A stretch of 64,000 bases of DNA. Source: Candidatus Roseilinea mizusawaensis. GTDB taxonomy: Bacteria; Chloroflexota; Anaerolineae; J036; Brachytrichaceae. Below the pieces are notes generated by a model that saw only the letters and a list, made by a program, of their open reading frames with translations, was not told the origin of the DNA and did not search any database. Location of the stretch: positions 1 through 64,000 of the forward strand of contig JAEANN010000046.1 in assembly GCA_016841965.1 (NCBI GenBank). Reading direction: 5' to 3'. Position 1 is the first letter of the stretch, and every line of letters begins with the position of its first letter. The position numbers and the translations under genes are program-made. This document shows positions 1-7,723 of the stretch, one piece after another.

Positions 1-605
<605 letters not shown>

Positions 606-963
606 GATCTACCTCATGAAGCAATCGTGCATGGGCCTGGTTCACGGGAGGCTAAGCGTGTGCATCCGGCGCGGCGCGTTGGTAAGCCGAGCGCCGTCGC
701 ATCCAAAGCTGAGACCTCCTCGCCAGATCAATCTTTTGTGATCTTGGGTGATGAAAAATCTGTGCAGTCTCGGCTCGCGCTCACAAGCTGGCCTGCCTAC
801 CCACCATGCCGACAAAACAAGAACAGATGTGCAAATTATAGGGCTGATGCCCGACAGCGCCCACAAAGCGCGCACAAAGACGTATGCACAAAGAGATATG
901 CACAAGGCGCGTATAAAGTGTGCACGAAGTGCGCGACGCCCTCGATGGCGAGTTGGATGCGTG
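606..963. other. Gene-free interval with spaced CACAAAG repeats
   Basis: No convincing gene is seen between hsdM and the ECF gene; both are on the minus strand. At 862-929 the heptamer CACAAAG or a one-base variant recurs at 862, 873, 887, 901 and 923, with 14-bp spacing for the middle three. This may be an operator or a degenerate repeat of the same kind as the hairpin at 18743-18802. Confidence 0.4.
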
Positions 964-1893
964 CTATGTCCGCTCTGTCTCGAACAGGAAGCGGCGCTTG
1001 AAGCGCAGCAACGCTTTCAGGGTGGGGATGCCGAACAAGGCCAGCAGGATCACATTGCCGGCTGCTCTGAAAGCGTCCCATGTCAGCGAGGTGGCGACAT
1101 AGAACACGAGATAGCGTTGCAGCGTGTCGCCGGCGCTCAGCCCGGCCTGCCAGCTTTGCTCGGGCGAGCCGGCCTGAAACGGCCAGAACCACAGATTCAT
1201 GATCGCGCCATACACAAGCCCCCACAGCGCGCCAAAAATAATCAGCGCCGCCAGTTCACTTTTGCTGTGTGTGTCCTGCGCGCGCGGCGAGCGACCGGCC
1301 ACGCGCCACCACCGCACATTTCCGAGCCAGCCGGCGCTCATGCCCATCCAGCCCGCGGTGAACATTTGATATGGCAACCATGGGCCAATGCCGGCCGTGA
1401 ACAACGCAGACACCAGCATCGACAGCGCCCCCATCAGAAAGCCAAAGCGCGCGCCAAAGACGTAACCGCTCAGGATGATGAGCAGAAATATGGGCGTGAA
1501 GCCGCCGGGGCCGGGAAAAGCCGTTTCGGCCATGCGTAGCACGCTGTTCATGGCGATCAGCACACCCAGCAACGCCACCAGCTTTGCGCTCATGGCCTGA
1601 CCTTGTGTCTCGACGATCAGGGCAGCCAGGCACAGCACAATGATCAGCGCCAGGGCAAACGGTGATGACACACTGCCGGCAGTCTGCATGCCGGCGTTGC
1701 CCTGCTGTTGCGCTACCGCGACGGACAGAAAGGGGTAAAGGAAGATCAGGACGCCAATCAGCGCCGTCAAGGTGTAGATGCCCGCGCTCAACGCGCGCTG
1801 CACTGCCCGGCCGGCAAATGCCAGCCGGCCTGTGTGGGGCCGGTCGAGGCTGTTGGCTTTGCCAAAGCCGGCTGCGATATCGTGCGCGGTCAT
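964..1893 (-). CDS. ECF transporter S-component, probably for cobalamin
   Basis: This 309-residue integral membrane protein resembles ECF substrate-binding (S) subunits, which capture a vitamin in the membrane and dock onto an EcfA/A'/T module. Hydrophobic segments lie near residues 35-60, 80-100, 105-120, 130-185 and in the C-terminal third. The glycine-rich FLLIILSGYVFGARFGF segment and the PWLPYQMF stretch look like S-component loops. It is the last gene of a three-gene minus-strand operon behind a cobalamin riboswitch and starts 6 nt after the stop of the preceding gene, so B12 or a corrinoid is the likely cargo. No EcfA or EcfT genes are in the window, so a shared energizing module elsewhere is inferred. 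Confidence 0.72.
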   Translation of the reverse strand: MTAHDIAAGFGKANSLDRPHTGRLAFAGRAVQRALSAGIYTLTALIGVLIFLYPFLSVAVAQQQGNAGMQTAGSVSSPFALALIIVLCLAALIVETQGQAMSAKLVALLGVLIAMNSVLRMAETAFPGPGGFTPIFLLIILSGYVFGARFGFLMGALSMLVSALFTAGIGPWLPYQMFTAGWMGMSAGWLGNVRWWRVAGRSPRAQDTHSKSELAALIIFGALWGLVYGAIMNLWFWPFQAGSPEQSWQAGLSAGDTLQRYLVFYVATSLTWDAFRAAGNVILLALFGIPTLKALLRFKRRFLFETERT

Positions 1894-1899
1894 GTCAAC

Positions 1900-2607
1900 T
1901 CACCCTGTGTTCTTCCGGCTGCTGTTTTGCCTTCGGCTGGCTGCAAACAGAATGGCGCTCAGCGCGACAACAATCCCGGCGAATGCAATCAGCCCGTTTG
2001 AATTCGTCTCTGCGCCGGCCTGTTGGGTAGCCGCCGGCGTGAGCGTGGGGGGCGCATTGGCGACCGGCGCGCTCGTGGCCGGCGCATTTGGCGTTGCCTC
2101 AGACGCGGCGCATACCTGGTCAATCGTCATGGCCGGCGGCGATACACTGGCGCCATCCACCTTGCCGGCTCCCCACACCCATGCCTGCATGTCGCCATCT
2201 TTCACTGTCGTGTTCGACGCGCCGAGCGTGGCGTATTTCCACGCACCGTCAACCTGCACGAACGAAATCCAGTAAATGCATGTGGCGTTGATATCCTCAC
2301 ACCGGCAAAAGCACGACTGAGCAGGGTAGTTACAGCCTTCGTCCCCGATCTTGCACACCGCCACGCCGAAGCTGCCCGGCGCGATGACCAGCGGCAGCGC
2401 CGATCGCCGCAGCAACTCATATCCGCTAATCTCTGGCTCGTCGAATTCGACGCAGCGCGCGTCTGTGCTTTTATCTGCGTATTGCACAACAACGCCGGCG
2501 CGATGGCGTGGGGCTTGCGCCTGGCCGGGCGCGATCGAAACCGGCGCGCTTGCCCATAGGGTGACCAGACTGACCACTGTGACTACGAGACGACGCAGGG
2601 ATGGCAT
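1900..2607 (-). CDS. Secreted, C-terminally anchored DUF4430/transcobalamin beta-domain-like protein
   Basis: The 235-residue protein has an N-terminal signal peptide (about 1-28), a globular domain (about 35-165), a Pro/Ala/Thr-rich linker and a C-terminal membrane helix (about 207-225) followed by positive charges. The domain carries SGYELLRRSAL, GVAVCKIG, a cysteine cluster (CFCRC) and YATLGASNTTV, which fit the DUF4430 fold related to the C-terminal domain of intrinsic factor and transcobalamin. It lies between a prenyltransferase-repeat barrel protein and an ECF S-component in a B12-regulated operon, so it probably helps bind corrinoids at the cell surface. Family assignment is by motif resemblance only. 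Confidence 0.65.
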   Translation of the reverse strand: MPSLRRLVVTVVSLVTLWASAPVSIAPGQAQAPRHRAGVVVQYADKSTDARCVEFDEPEISGYELLRRSALPLVIAPGSFGVAVCKIGDEGCNYPAQSCFCRCEDINATCIYWISFVQVDGAWKYATLGASNTTVKDGDMQAWVWGAGKVDGASVSPPAMTIDQVCAASEATPNAPATSAPVANAPPTLTPAATQQAGAETNSNGLIAFAGIVVALSAILFAASRRQNSSRKNTG

Positions 2608-2617
2608 GGTTAGTCAG

Positions 2618-2650
2618 GCGTCCGGCCTGCATGACACGCAGGCCGGACGC
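2618..2650 (-). other. Intercistronic 13-bp perfect hairpin
   Basis: GCGTCCGGCCTGC and its exact complement are separated by 7 nt, between the barrel gene stop (2658) and the next start (2607). There is no T-run, so it is more likely an RNA stability or processing element, or a REP-like palindrome, than a strong terminator. Confidence 0.7.
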
Positions 2651-2657
2651 GCACAGC

Positions 2658-3665
2658 TCACTTTGCAATCAGCGAGACACGGAAGAGGGCCGGAATCGCG
2701 CCGAACGTGGCCAGCGCATTGTCACCGGGCATACTGGCCTGATAGGCGATTGATCCGCTCGGTTGTTGCAGCGTGATCAGCACGCTGAGCGGGTTGCCCT
2801 TTGCAGCCGCCCAAGCTTCTGGTGCAATGCCGGCTGCAATCATCGCCTGCACAACCAGTGCTGTCGAGTTGGCATTGCTGTCCGTGCCGTAGTCCGATGG
2901 GTTCTGGTATGGGAATCCGCCATCCTCGTTTTGCAGACCTTTCAAGTAGCCCAGCCCCCGTTCGATCACTGCGTCTTTGGGCGACCGGCCCGAGGCGATG
3001 AGCGCCTGAATGGCCAGCGCGGTAGTGTCCACATCCGGCGCGCCGCTGCCCATGAATGACCAACCGCCGCTTGCGTCTTGCAGCGATTCCAGCGTGGTGA
3101 TGGCTTTGGTGGGCGCTTTGACGCCGGCATTCGCCAGCGCAATCAAAGACAACCCGTGCACAAACACATTTTCGCCGATGACGCCGGTCTTCTCGTTGTA
3201 GCCGGCCAGAATCATGCGCGTCAGGTTGCGGAACCCAAAGCGCTGTGGATTTTGGCCGGCGGCTGTGACGGCCAGCGCAATTTTGGCAGCCTGGCCGGTA
3301 GTCAACTTGCGCCGCGACATCTGAGCGGCCAGAAAATCGAGCGGCGTGCGGCCGGCTGCTGAACGCGTGGCCGTCACGACTTTGCCGGCTGTGGCCAATG
3401 CAAAAGCGGCCTCTGCGGTGGCGCTCAGATCGCTGCCCGCCGCAAAGCCGTTGCCAAAGCCGCCGTCGCGTTCTTGTTTGCTGATCAGCCAGTTGGCTGC
3501 TTTGTTGCCGGCGTCCGTAACGGCGTCACGGACGGCGTCACGGACGGCGTCGGATGGAATGCCGGCATACACAGGGACAGGCCCCAGCGTGGTGGATAGA
3601 ACCAATGCAACCAGCGCCAGCGCGTGGCGTGGCGTGCGAATTCCTTTTACATGCAACGTGCTCAT
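2658..3665 (-). CDS. Secreted alpha/alpha-barrel (prenyltransferase-repeat) protein, intrinsic-factor-like
   Basis: The 335-residue protein has a signal peptide (about 1-33, ending near VPVYA) followed by repeats of the alpha6/alpha6 prenyltransferase/squalene-cyclase type: QERDGGFGNG, LQDASGGWSF, LQNEDGGFPYQ and LQQPSGSIAYQ. No class II cyclase DxDD motif is seen, so it is not expected to be an enzyme. Intrinsic factor and transcobalamin use the same barrel followed by a DUF4430-like domain; here the two parts are separate adjacent genes. The ATG at 3665 is preferred over an upstream TTG because it starts a clean signal peptide, although AGGAG lies a rather long 12-13 nt upstream. It is the first structural gene after the riboswitch and terminator. 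Confidence 0.7.
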   Translation of the reverse strand: MSTLHVKGIRTPRHALALVALVLSTTLGPVPVYAGIPSDAVRDAVRDAVTDAGNKAANWLISKQERDGGFGNGFAAGSDLSATAEAAFALATAGKVVTATRSAAGRTPLDFLAAQMSRRKLTTGQAAKIALAVTAAGQNPQRFGFRNLTRMILAGYNEKTGVIGENVFVHGLSLIALANAGVKAPTKAITTLESLQDASGGWSFMGSGAPDVDTTALAIQALIASGRSPKDAVIERGLGYLKGLQNEDGGFPYQNPSDYGTDSNANSTALVVQAMIAAGIAPEAWAAAKGNPLSVLITLQQPSGSIAYQASMPGDNALATFGAIPALFRVSLIAK

Positions 3666-3728
3666 AAACGCGTCTGATCTCCTCTTGAGGTTACCCGGAT
3701 TAACCGGTGGCAACCTGATCTTGAAAAC

Positions 3729-3758
3729 TAAAAAACCCCAGCCTTCTTCAGACTGGGG
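3729..3758 (-). terminator. Rho-independent terminator in the B12 leader
   Basis: On the minus strand an 8-bp stem (CCCCAGTC with GGCTGGGG, one T-G pair) with a 7-nt loop is followed by six T. It lies between the aptamer and the first structural gene, the expected place for the expression platform. Confidence 0.85.
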
Positions 3759-3809
3759 TGCAGAAACGCCTAACGGTCACACCATAAAATTCCGCGTGTG
3801 GACAAACGC

Positions 3810-3827
3810 TCACGGTGCGCGAATCAT
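3810..3827 (-). CDS. Putative six-codon leader ORF (MIRAP-stop)
   Basis: ATG ATT CGC GCA CCG TGA is preceded by a perfect AAGGAGG with 6-nt spacing, the strongest ribosome-binding site in the operon. It lies between the B12 aptamer and the terminator. Translation here could influence terminator folding, or this could be a remnant of a longer gene. Nothing in the peptide suggests codon-specific attenuation. Confidence 0.4.
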   Translation of the reverse strand: MIRAP

Positions 3828-3865
3828 GTTCTGCCTCCTTGCATCGAGAAGGGTCGAACGATTGG

Positions 3866-4073
3866 GTCGAGGCAGGCGTCCTGGCTCTCGCTCGGTAGAT
3901 GAGTAGTCAGTAGTCAAAGGTCAGAAGTCGTTGATCTGGCTACTGATTGCTTTGTACTGGCTACCCGATGAGCGATTACAGTTGCGGCACAGCGCTGGAC
4001 TCGGTCTGCATGCGCAGCCCCCACCAGCTTCCACCTTTAAGCCCTGGCATCCGGGCGCTCGGGTCACCTCGAC
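3866..4073 (-). ncRNA. Cobalamin (adenosylcobalamin-class) riboswitch
   Basis: On the minus strand the leader contains the closing stem P1 (GTCGAGG near 4073 with CCTCGAC near 3866), the signature GCCGCAACTGTAA, and the 3' B12 box AGCCAGGACGCCTGCC just before P1 closes. The span is about 208 nt, normal for Rfam family RF00174. It lies directly downstream of a strong promoter and upstream of a terminator, and controls the three corrinoid-uptake genes. Its peripheral arm (about 3899-3962) contains heptamer repeats GTAGTCA found elsewhere in the window. Confidence 0.9.
3903..3930. repeat. Heptamer repeats inside the riboswitch arm
   Basis: Four consecutive heptamers, GTAGTCA twice, then AAGGTCA and GAAGTCG, lie in the variable arm of the cobalamin aptamer. 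They match the start of the array at 54497. Confidence 0.7.
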
Positions 4074-4099
4074 GTTCTTCAGTTGTTAAGGTCGGAAGC

Positions 4100-4127
4100 A
4101 TTATAGCGAGCGTTGCGGGTGTGTCAA
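4100..4127 (-). promoter_or_regulatory. Sigma-70-type promoter of the B12 operon
   Basis: TTGACA (4127-4122) and TATAAT (4105-4100), both perfect consensus, are separated by 16 nt. Predicted transcription start is near 4093, about 20 nt before the aptamer P1 strand. Confidence 0.85.
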
Positions 4128-4222
4128 ACGGGCCGCAAGTCAGATCGCGCAGGTCGAGTACACTAGTTGCTGAACATAGTTTCGCGTGCGCGAAAATGAA
4201 GGTGAAGCAGGAGTTGAGGTTG

Positions 4223-5296
4223 ATGATGTGTGCAAAACCAACGCGACGCAATGTGCTGAAGCTGGGCGCGCGGGCGCTGGCGATGGCGCCGGCCGTCCGC
4301 CTGCTATCGGCGCGCACGGTCGCAGCCGATATCGACATCGCCGGCAGCGGCGCGCAGCGCGCCTTCATGGGCGAGATGCAACCGCCGCCTCGGCCACTTG
4401 GCAGAGCCATCCAGGCCGGCATCGTGGTTCGCGAGGCGCCCGGTGTCAAGGCCCGCGAAGTGCGCCGGCTTGCGCTCAATGAAGTGGTCAGCCTGCTCGG
4501 CCAGACCGTGGGCGATGGGCCGACAACCTACAACCCGATCTGGTATCAATTGCCCGATGGCTACGCCCATTCTGGCTTCCTGCAACCCTGCGAGCATGTG
4601 CTCAACGCGCCGGTTGACCTGGCCGAAGGCGAACACTTTTGGGGCGAGATTACTGTGCCGTTTGCCGAAGCGCGCGCGCAGCCAGACCCGGCGGCCCGAC
4701 TGCGTTATCGATATAACTACGCCTGTGTTTTCCAGGTCATCGCGCGCGTGGCCGATGCCGAGGGCAACTCCTGGTATCAGATTCACGACGAGAATCTCGG
4801 CAATGGTTTCTTTGTGCGCGCCGAGTCGATCCGGCGCATTGAAAATGCCGAGTTTGAGCCTCTGTCGCCCAACGTGCCGCCTGCACACAAGCGCATCGAG
4901 GTGGATGTGGCACGCCAGATGATTCGGGCGTTTGAGCGCAGCGAGATGGTCTACGAGGCGCGCACCGCCACGGGCGCAGCCGGCACGCGCACCACGCCCG
5001 GCCAGCATCGCATTCTGAAGAAGACCCCCTCGCGTCACATGACAGGTGGATCGGGCAGTGGCTACTATGATCTGCCCGGCATTGGCTGGTGCACCTACTT
5101 CACCCAGAGCGGCATCGCCATCCATGCCACCTACTGGCACAATGACTATGGCCGGCCGCGCAGCCATGGCTGTGTGAATTTGTTGCCCGAACATGCCAAG
5201 TGGTTCTTCCGCTGGACGACGCCGGTTGCGCCGTATCCGCAACGCTGGACGCGCCCCGGCCAGAACGACGAGCCGTCGCTTGTGGTTGTGTTCTGA
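4223..5296 (+). CDS. Secreted L,D-transpeptidase (YkuD family)
   Basis: The 357-residue protein forms 3-3 peptidoglycan cross-links or attaches proteins to the wall. The C-terminal YkuD domain carries the catalytic SHGCVNL motif (C317) with an upstream conserved His in IAIHATYW. The N-terminus has a twin-arginine-like signal (TRRNVLKLGA), and the middle (about 60-230) looks like SH3-type repeats. The start at 4223 (or the adjacent ATG at 4226) is chosen because AGGAG and GAGG lie just upstream; an ATG at 4196 is also in frame. Its stop overlaps the start of the thioredoxin gene, so the two are probably co-translated. Confidence 0.85.
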   Translation: MMCAKPTRRNVLKLGARALAMAPAVRLLSARTVAADIDIAGSGAQRAFMGEMQPPPRPLGRAIQAGIVVREAPGVKAREVRRLALNEVVSLLGQTVGDGPTTYNPIWYQLPDGYAHSGFLQPCEHVLNAPVDLAEGEHFWGEITVPFAEARAQPDPAARLRYRYNYACVFQVIARVADAEGNSWYQIHDENLGNGFFVRAESIRRIENAEFEPLSPNVPPAHKRIEVDVARQMIRAFERSEMVYEARTATGAAGTRTTPGQHRILKKTPSRHMTGGSGSGYYDLPGIGWCTYFTQSGIAIHATYWHNDYGRPRSHGCVNLLPEHAKWFFRWTTPVAPYPQRWTRPGQNDEPSLVVVF

Positions 5297-5838
5297 TGAT
5301 GCCAGGCCCAAAGGTATCGCGGTGGATGCGCCGGCTGGCGCTGCTGGCAATTCTGATCGGCGGCGCGTGGACGTGGATCAGCCGGCCTGCTGCGCATGAA
5401 GCCGTGGCCGGCTCTCCCGCAGCCCGCGTGGGCGGATTGGCCCCCGACTTCACCCTGCCTGCGCTGGACGATGGCCGGCCGGTGCGATTGGCGGACTATC
5501 GCGGCCGGGTAGTGGTGATCAATTTCTGGGCCACGTGGTGCCCGCCGTGCCGGGTAGAGATGCCGGCTTTGCAGCAAGCCCAGCGCGCCATGCCCGATGC
5601 CGTAGTGCTGGCCGTCAATCAGCAAGAGGCCGCCGACGCTGTCAGCCGATTCGTGCGCGAGCAGCAACTCGATTTGCCGATCGTGCTGGATATGACCGGC
5701 GATGTCAATCGCCTGTACCGTGTGCGCGCCTTGCCGACCACTTACTTTGTCGATAGCGATGGCGTCATTCGAGATATCGTGTATGGCGGCCCGCTCACAC
5801 GGGCGCTGATCGAAAGCAAAGTGTCCAGCATGCGTTGA
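5296..5838 (+). CDS. Membrane-anchored TlpA/ResA-type thioredoxin
   Basis: The 180-residue protein has an N-terminal membrane anchor (about 12-30) and a thioredoxin fold with the redox motif WCPPC (C82 and C85), the AhpC/TSA-like opening APDFTLPAL, and the cis-proline region ALPTTYFVD. It should act outside the membrane as a thiol-disulfide oxidoreductase, for example in cytochrome c maturation or protein reduction. The ATG overlaps the preceding stop (TGATG), and a second ATG follows immediately. An Lgt-like gene begins 19 nt downstream, suggesting one operon. Confidence 0.88.
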   Translation: MMPGPKVSRWMRRLALLAILIGGAWTWISRPAAHEAVAGSPAARVGGLAPDFTLPALDDGRPVRLADYRGRVVVINFWATWCPPCRVEMPALQQAQRAMPDAVVLAVNQQEAADAVSRFVREQQLDLPIVLDMTGDVNRLYRVRALPTTYFVDSDGVIRDIVYGGPLTRALIESKVSSMR

Positions 5839-5857
5839 CGCGCTGCGTATGTAGCGT

Positions 5858-6616
5858 ATGGCTCCCATCATTCAGGTATTTGGCGTATCGGTGCAGGCCG
5901 GGCCGCTGGCCATCCTGATCGGTTTCCTCGCCGGCCTGTGGCTGAGCAGCCGGCTGGCTGCGTCGCGCCGGCTCGATGGCGGCGCAATCAACGACGCGGG
6001 GTTCTATGGCGCAATTGCGGGGCTGATTGCCGCGCGCGCGGGCTATGTGCTTGTCCACTGGCCAGCCTATGCCGTCGAACCCCTCTCGGCGTTGATGCCT
6101 AGCCTGAGCGCCTTGCTGCCCTGGACGGGCTGGCCGGCCGGTCTGGCTGTGGCCGGCTGGATCGTGTGGCGCAAGGGCATCGCGCGCGCCGAGTTGCTCG
6201 ATGTGCTGGCGCCGGGCATTGCGCTTTTGGCAATCGGCCTTGCGGCAGCGGCTTTGCTCAACGGCGATACCCTAGGGCAGCCCACGACATTGCCCTGGGC
6301 TGTGACGCTGTGGGGTGAAAGCCGACATCCTGTGCCGGTGTACGAGTTGGCCGCTTTGGTAGTGATTGTGCTGGGTTGTGTGCGCTTGCTCGGCTGGGAC
6401 TTGCCGCCCGGCGCGGTGGCGCTGGCCGCACTGGCCGCCTACGCTTTTGCGCGTGTCGGGATTGACGGCTTTCGCGCCGATGCGCCGCTGCTGGCCGGAT
6501 TGCGGGTGACGCAATTGGCCGGCACTGTGATAGGCGCAGCCTCTCTGTGGATGTTCGGCGAGCTGCTGGCTTCGCCTGGGCCAGAAATCGAACACGGCCC
6601 GCGCACCGACAGTTGA
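5858..6616 (+). CDS. Divergent Lgt-like (prolipoprotein diacylglyceryl transferase family) membrane protein
   Basis: This 252-residue protein has about seven hydrophobic segments. It resembles Lgt in its layout: ARAGYVLVHWP near residue 55, a GDTLGQPT segment near 137, HPVPVYEL, and RVGIDGFR near the C-terminus. The usual Lgt signature around the essential Arg/Asn (GRxGNFxN) is missing and reads LAAAALLNGDTLG instead. It may therefore be a specialised paralogue rather than the housekeeping Lgt. It is tightly linked to the TlpA gene. Confidence 0.6.
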   Translation: MAPIIQVFGVSVQAGPLAILIGFLAGLWLSSRLAASRRLDGGAINDAGFYGAIAGLIAARAGYVLVHWPAYAVEPLSALMPSLSALLPWTGWPAGLAVAGWIVWRKGIARAELLDVLAPGIALLAIGLAAAALLNGDTLGQPTTLPWAVTLWGESRHPVPVYELAALVVIVLGCVRLLGWDLPPGAVALAALAAYAFARVGIDGFRADAPLLAGLRVTQLAGTVIGAASLWMFGELLASPGPEIEHGPRTDS

Positions 6617-6664
6617 CCGTGGCACGCCTGCTGCGCCCATCTCATCCCTTGCGCGCTAATCCCC

Positions 6665-6670
6665 TACAAT
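6665..6670 (+). promoter_or_regulatory. Probable -10 element of leaderless corA
   Basis: TACAAT lies 10 nt before the corA ATG and no Shine-Dalgarno is seen between them. No good -35 box is visible. Confidence 0.5.
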
Positions 6671-6680
6671 TGCGCCTGCC

Positions 6681-7709
6681 ATGGTACGCATTCTCTATCG
6701 CAACGACAACGGGCTTGTGCAGACCACAGACAACGCAGACGAATTGCCCGCCTTGCTGGCGGCCTGTCGTACTCGCAATGATCTGGTGTGGGTCGATCTT
6801 TTTCAACAGGCCGACGACGATAAACAGCCGGCCCGCGAATCCGAGAACGCGCAGATCGCGTACATCCTGCGCGAGGTATTTGGCTTTCACCCCCTGGCTG
6901 TCGATGATGCGCTTGCCGAAACGCACGTTCCGAAAGTCGACGACTGGGGTGAATATCTCTACATCGTGCTGCACGCCGTGAGTTGGGAGCCGACATTCCA
7001 ACAGGTCGAAACCCGTGAGGTAGATATCTTTCTATCGCGCTGCTCGCTGGTCACCTATCACTTCAAGCCGGTGCCGGCGATCGAGCGTGAATGGCAAAAT
7101 GTGTTGCGCGACGCGCGTCACAGCCGGCGCGGGCCGGACTTCCTGCTCTACGAACTCTGCGACGCTATGGCCAGCGACTACATGCCATGTATGGACGCCA
7201 TCGAAGACGCCATGGACGATGTCCAGGATGAGTTGTTCGAGCGCCCCTCCAGCGATATGCTCAATCGCGCTCTGCGCATCAAGCGCGCAGTGTCGCATCT
7301 CAGGCGCGTGCTCAGTCCGCAGCGCGAGGCGCTCAATAAGCTGGCCCGCGATGATTATCCGATGATTGATCTCAAGGACCGCGTCTACTTCCGTGATGTG
7401 TACGATCATTACGTGCGCATGGCAGACATCAACGAATCGTTGCGCGATCTGACCTCCGGCTCGCTCGAAACCTATTTGTCCGTCACGGCTAACCGCACGA
7501 ACGAGGTGATGAAGGCGCTCACCATCGTCACGACGCTGTTCATGCCGCTGAGTTTTATCACCGGCTTTTTTGGCATGAACTTCTTCGGCGGCGCCACCGA
7601 AGTCGTCCATCAACTCGACCCGCTTGTCTTGTTCGGGATCACGATGGCGACGATGATTTGCATACCGGCGTTCATGATCATCTTCATCCGCAGGCGCGGG
7701 TGGTGGTAG
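6681..7709 (+). CDS. corA: CorA-type divalent cation transporter
   Basis: The 342-residue protein is a CorA/MIT family channel for Mg2+ or Co2+. A soluble alpha/beta N-terminal domain and long stalk helices (about 150-280) precede two membrane helices; the first ends with the invariant GMN motif in FFGMNFFGG, and the C-terminus is a short basic tail (RRRGWW). Length and motif order are normal. A TACAAT element 10 nt upstream and the absence of a Shine-Dalgarno suggest a leaderless transcript. The next gene follows 14 nt downstream. Confidence 0.92.
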   Translation: MVRILYRNDNGLVQTTDNADELPALLAACRTRNDLVWVDLFQQADDDKQPARESENAQIAYILREVFGFHPLAVDDALAETHVPKVDDWGEYLYIVLHAVSWEPTFQQVETREVDIFLSRCSLVTYHFKPVPAIEREWQNVLRDARHSRRGPDFLLYELCDAMASDYMPCMDAIEDAMDDVQDELFERPSSDMLNRALRIKRAVSHLRRVLSPQREALNKLARDDYPMIDLKDRVYFRDVYDHYVRMADINESLRDLTSGSLETYLSVTANRTNEVMKALTIVTTLFMPLSFITGFFGMNFFGGATEVVHQLDPLVLFGITMATMICIPAFMIIFIRRRGWW

Positions 7710-7723
7710 ATTGGACTGGCAGT

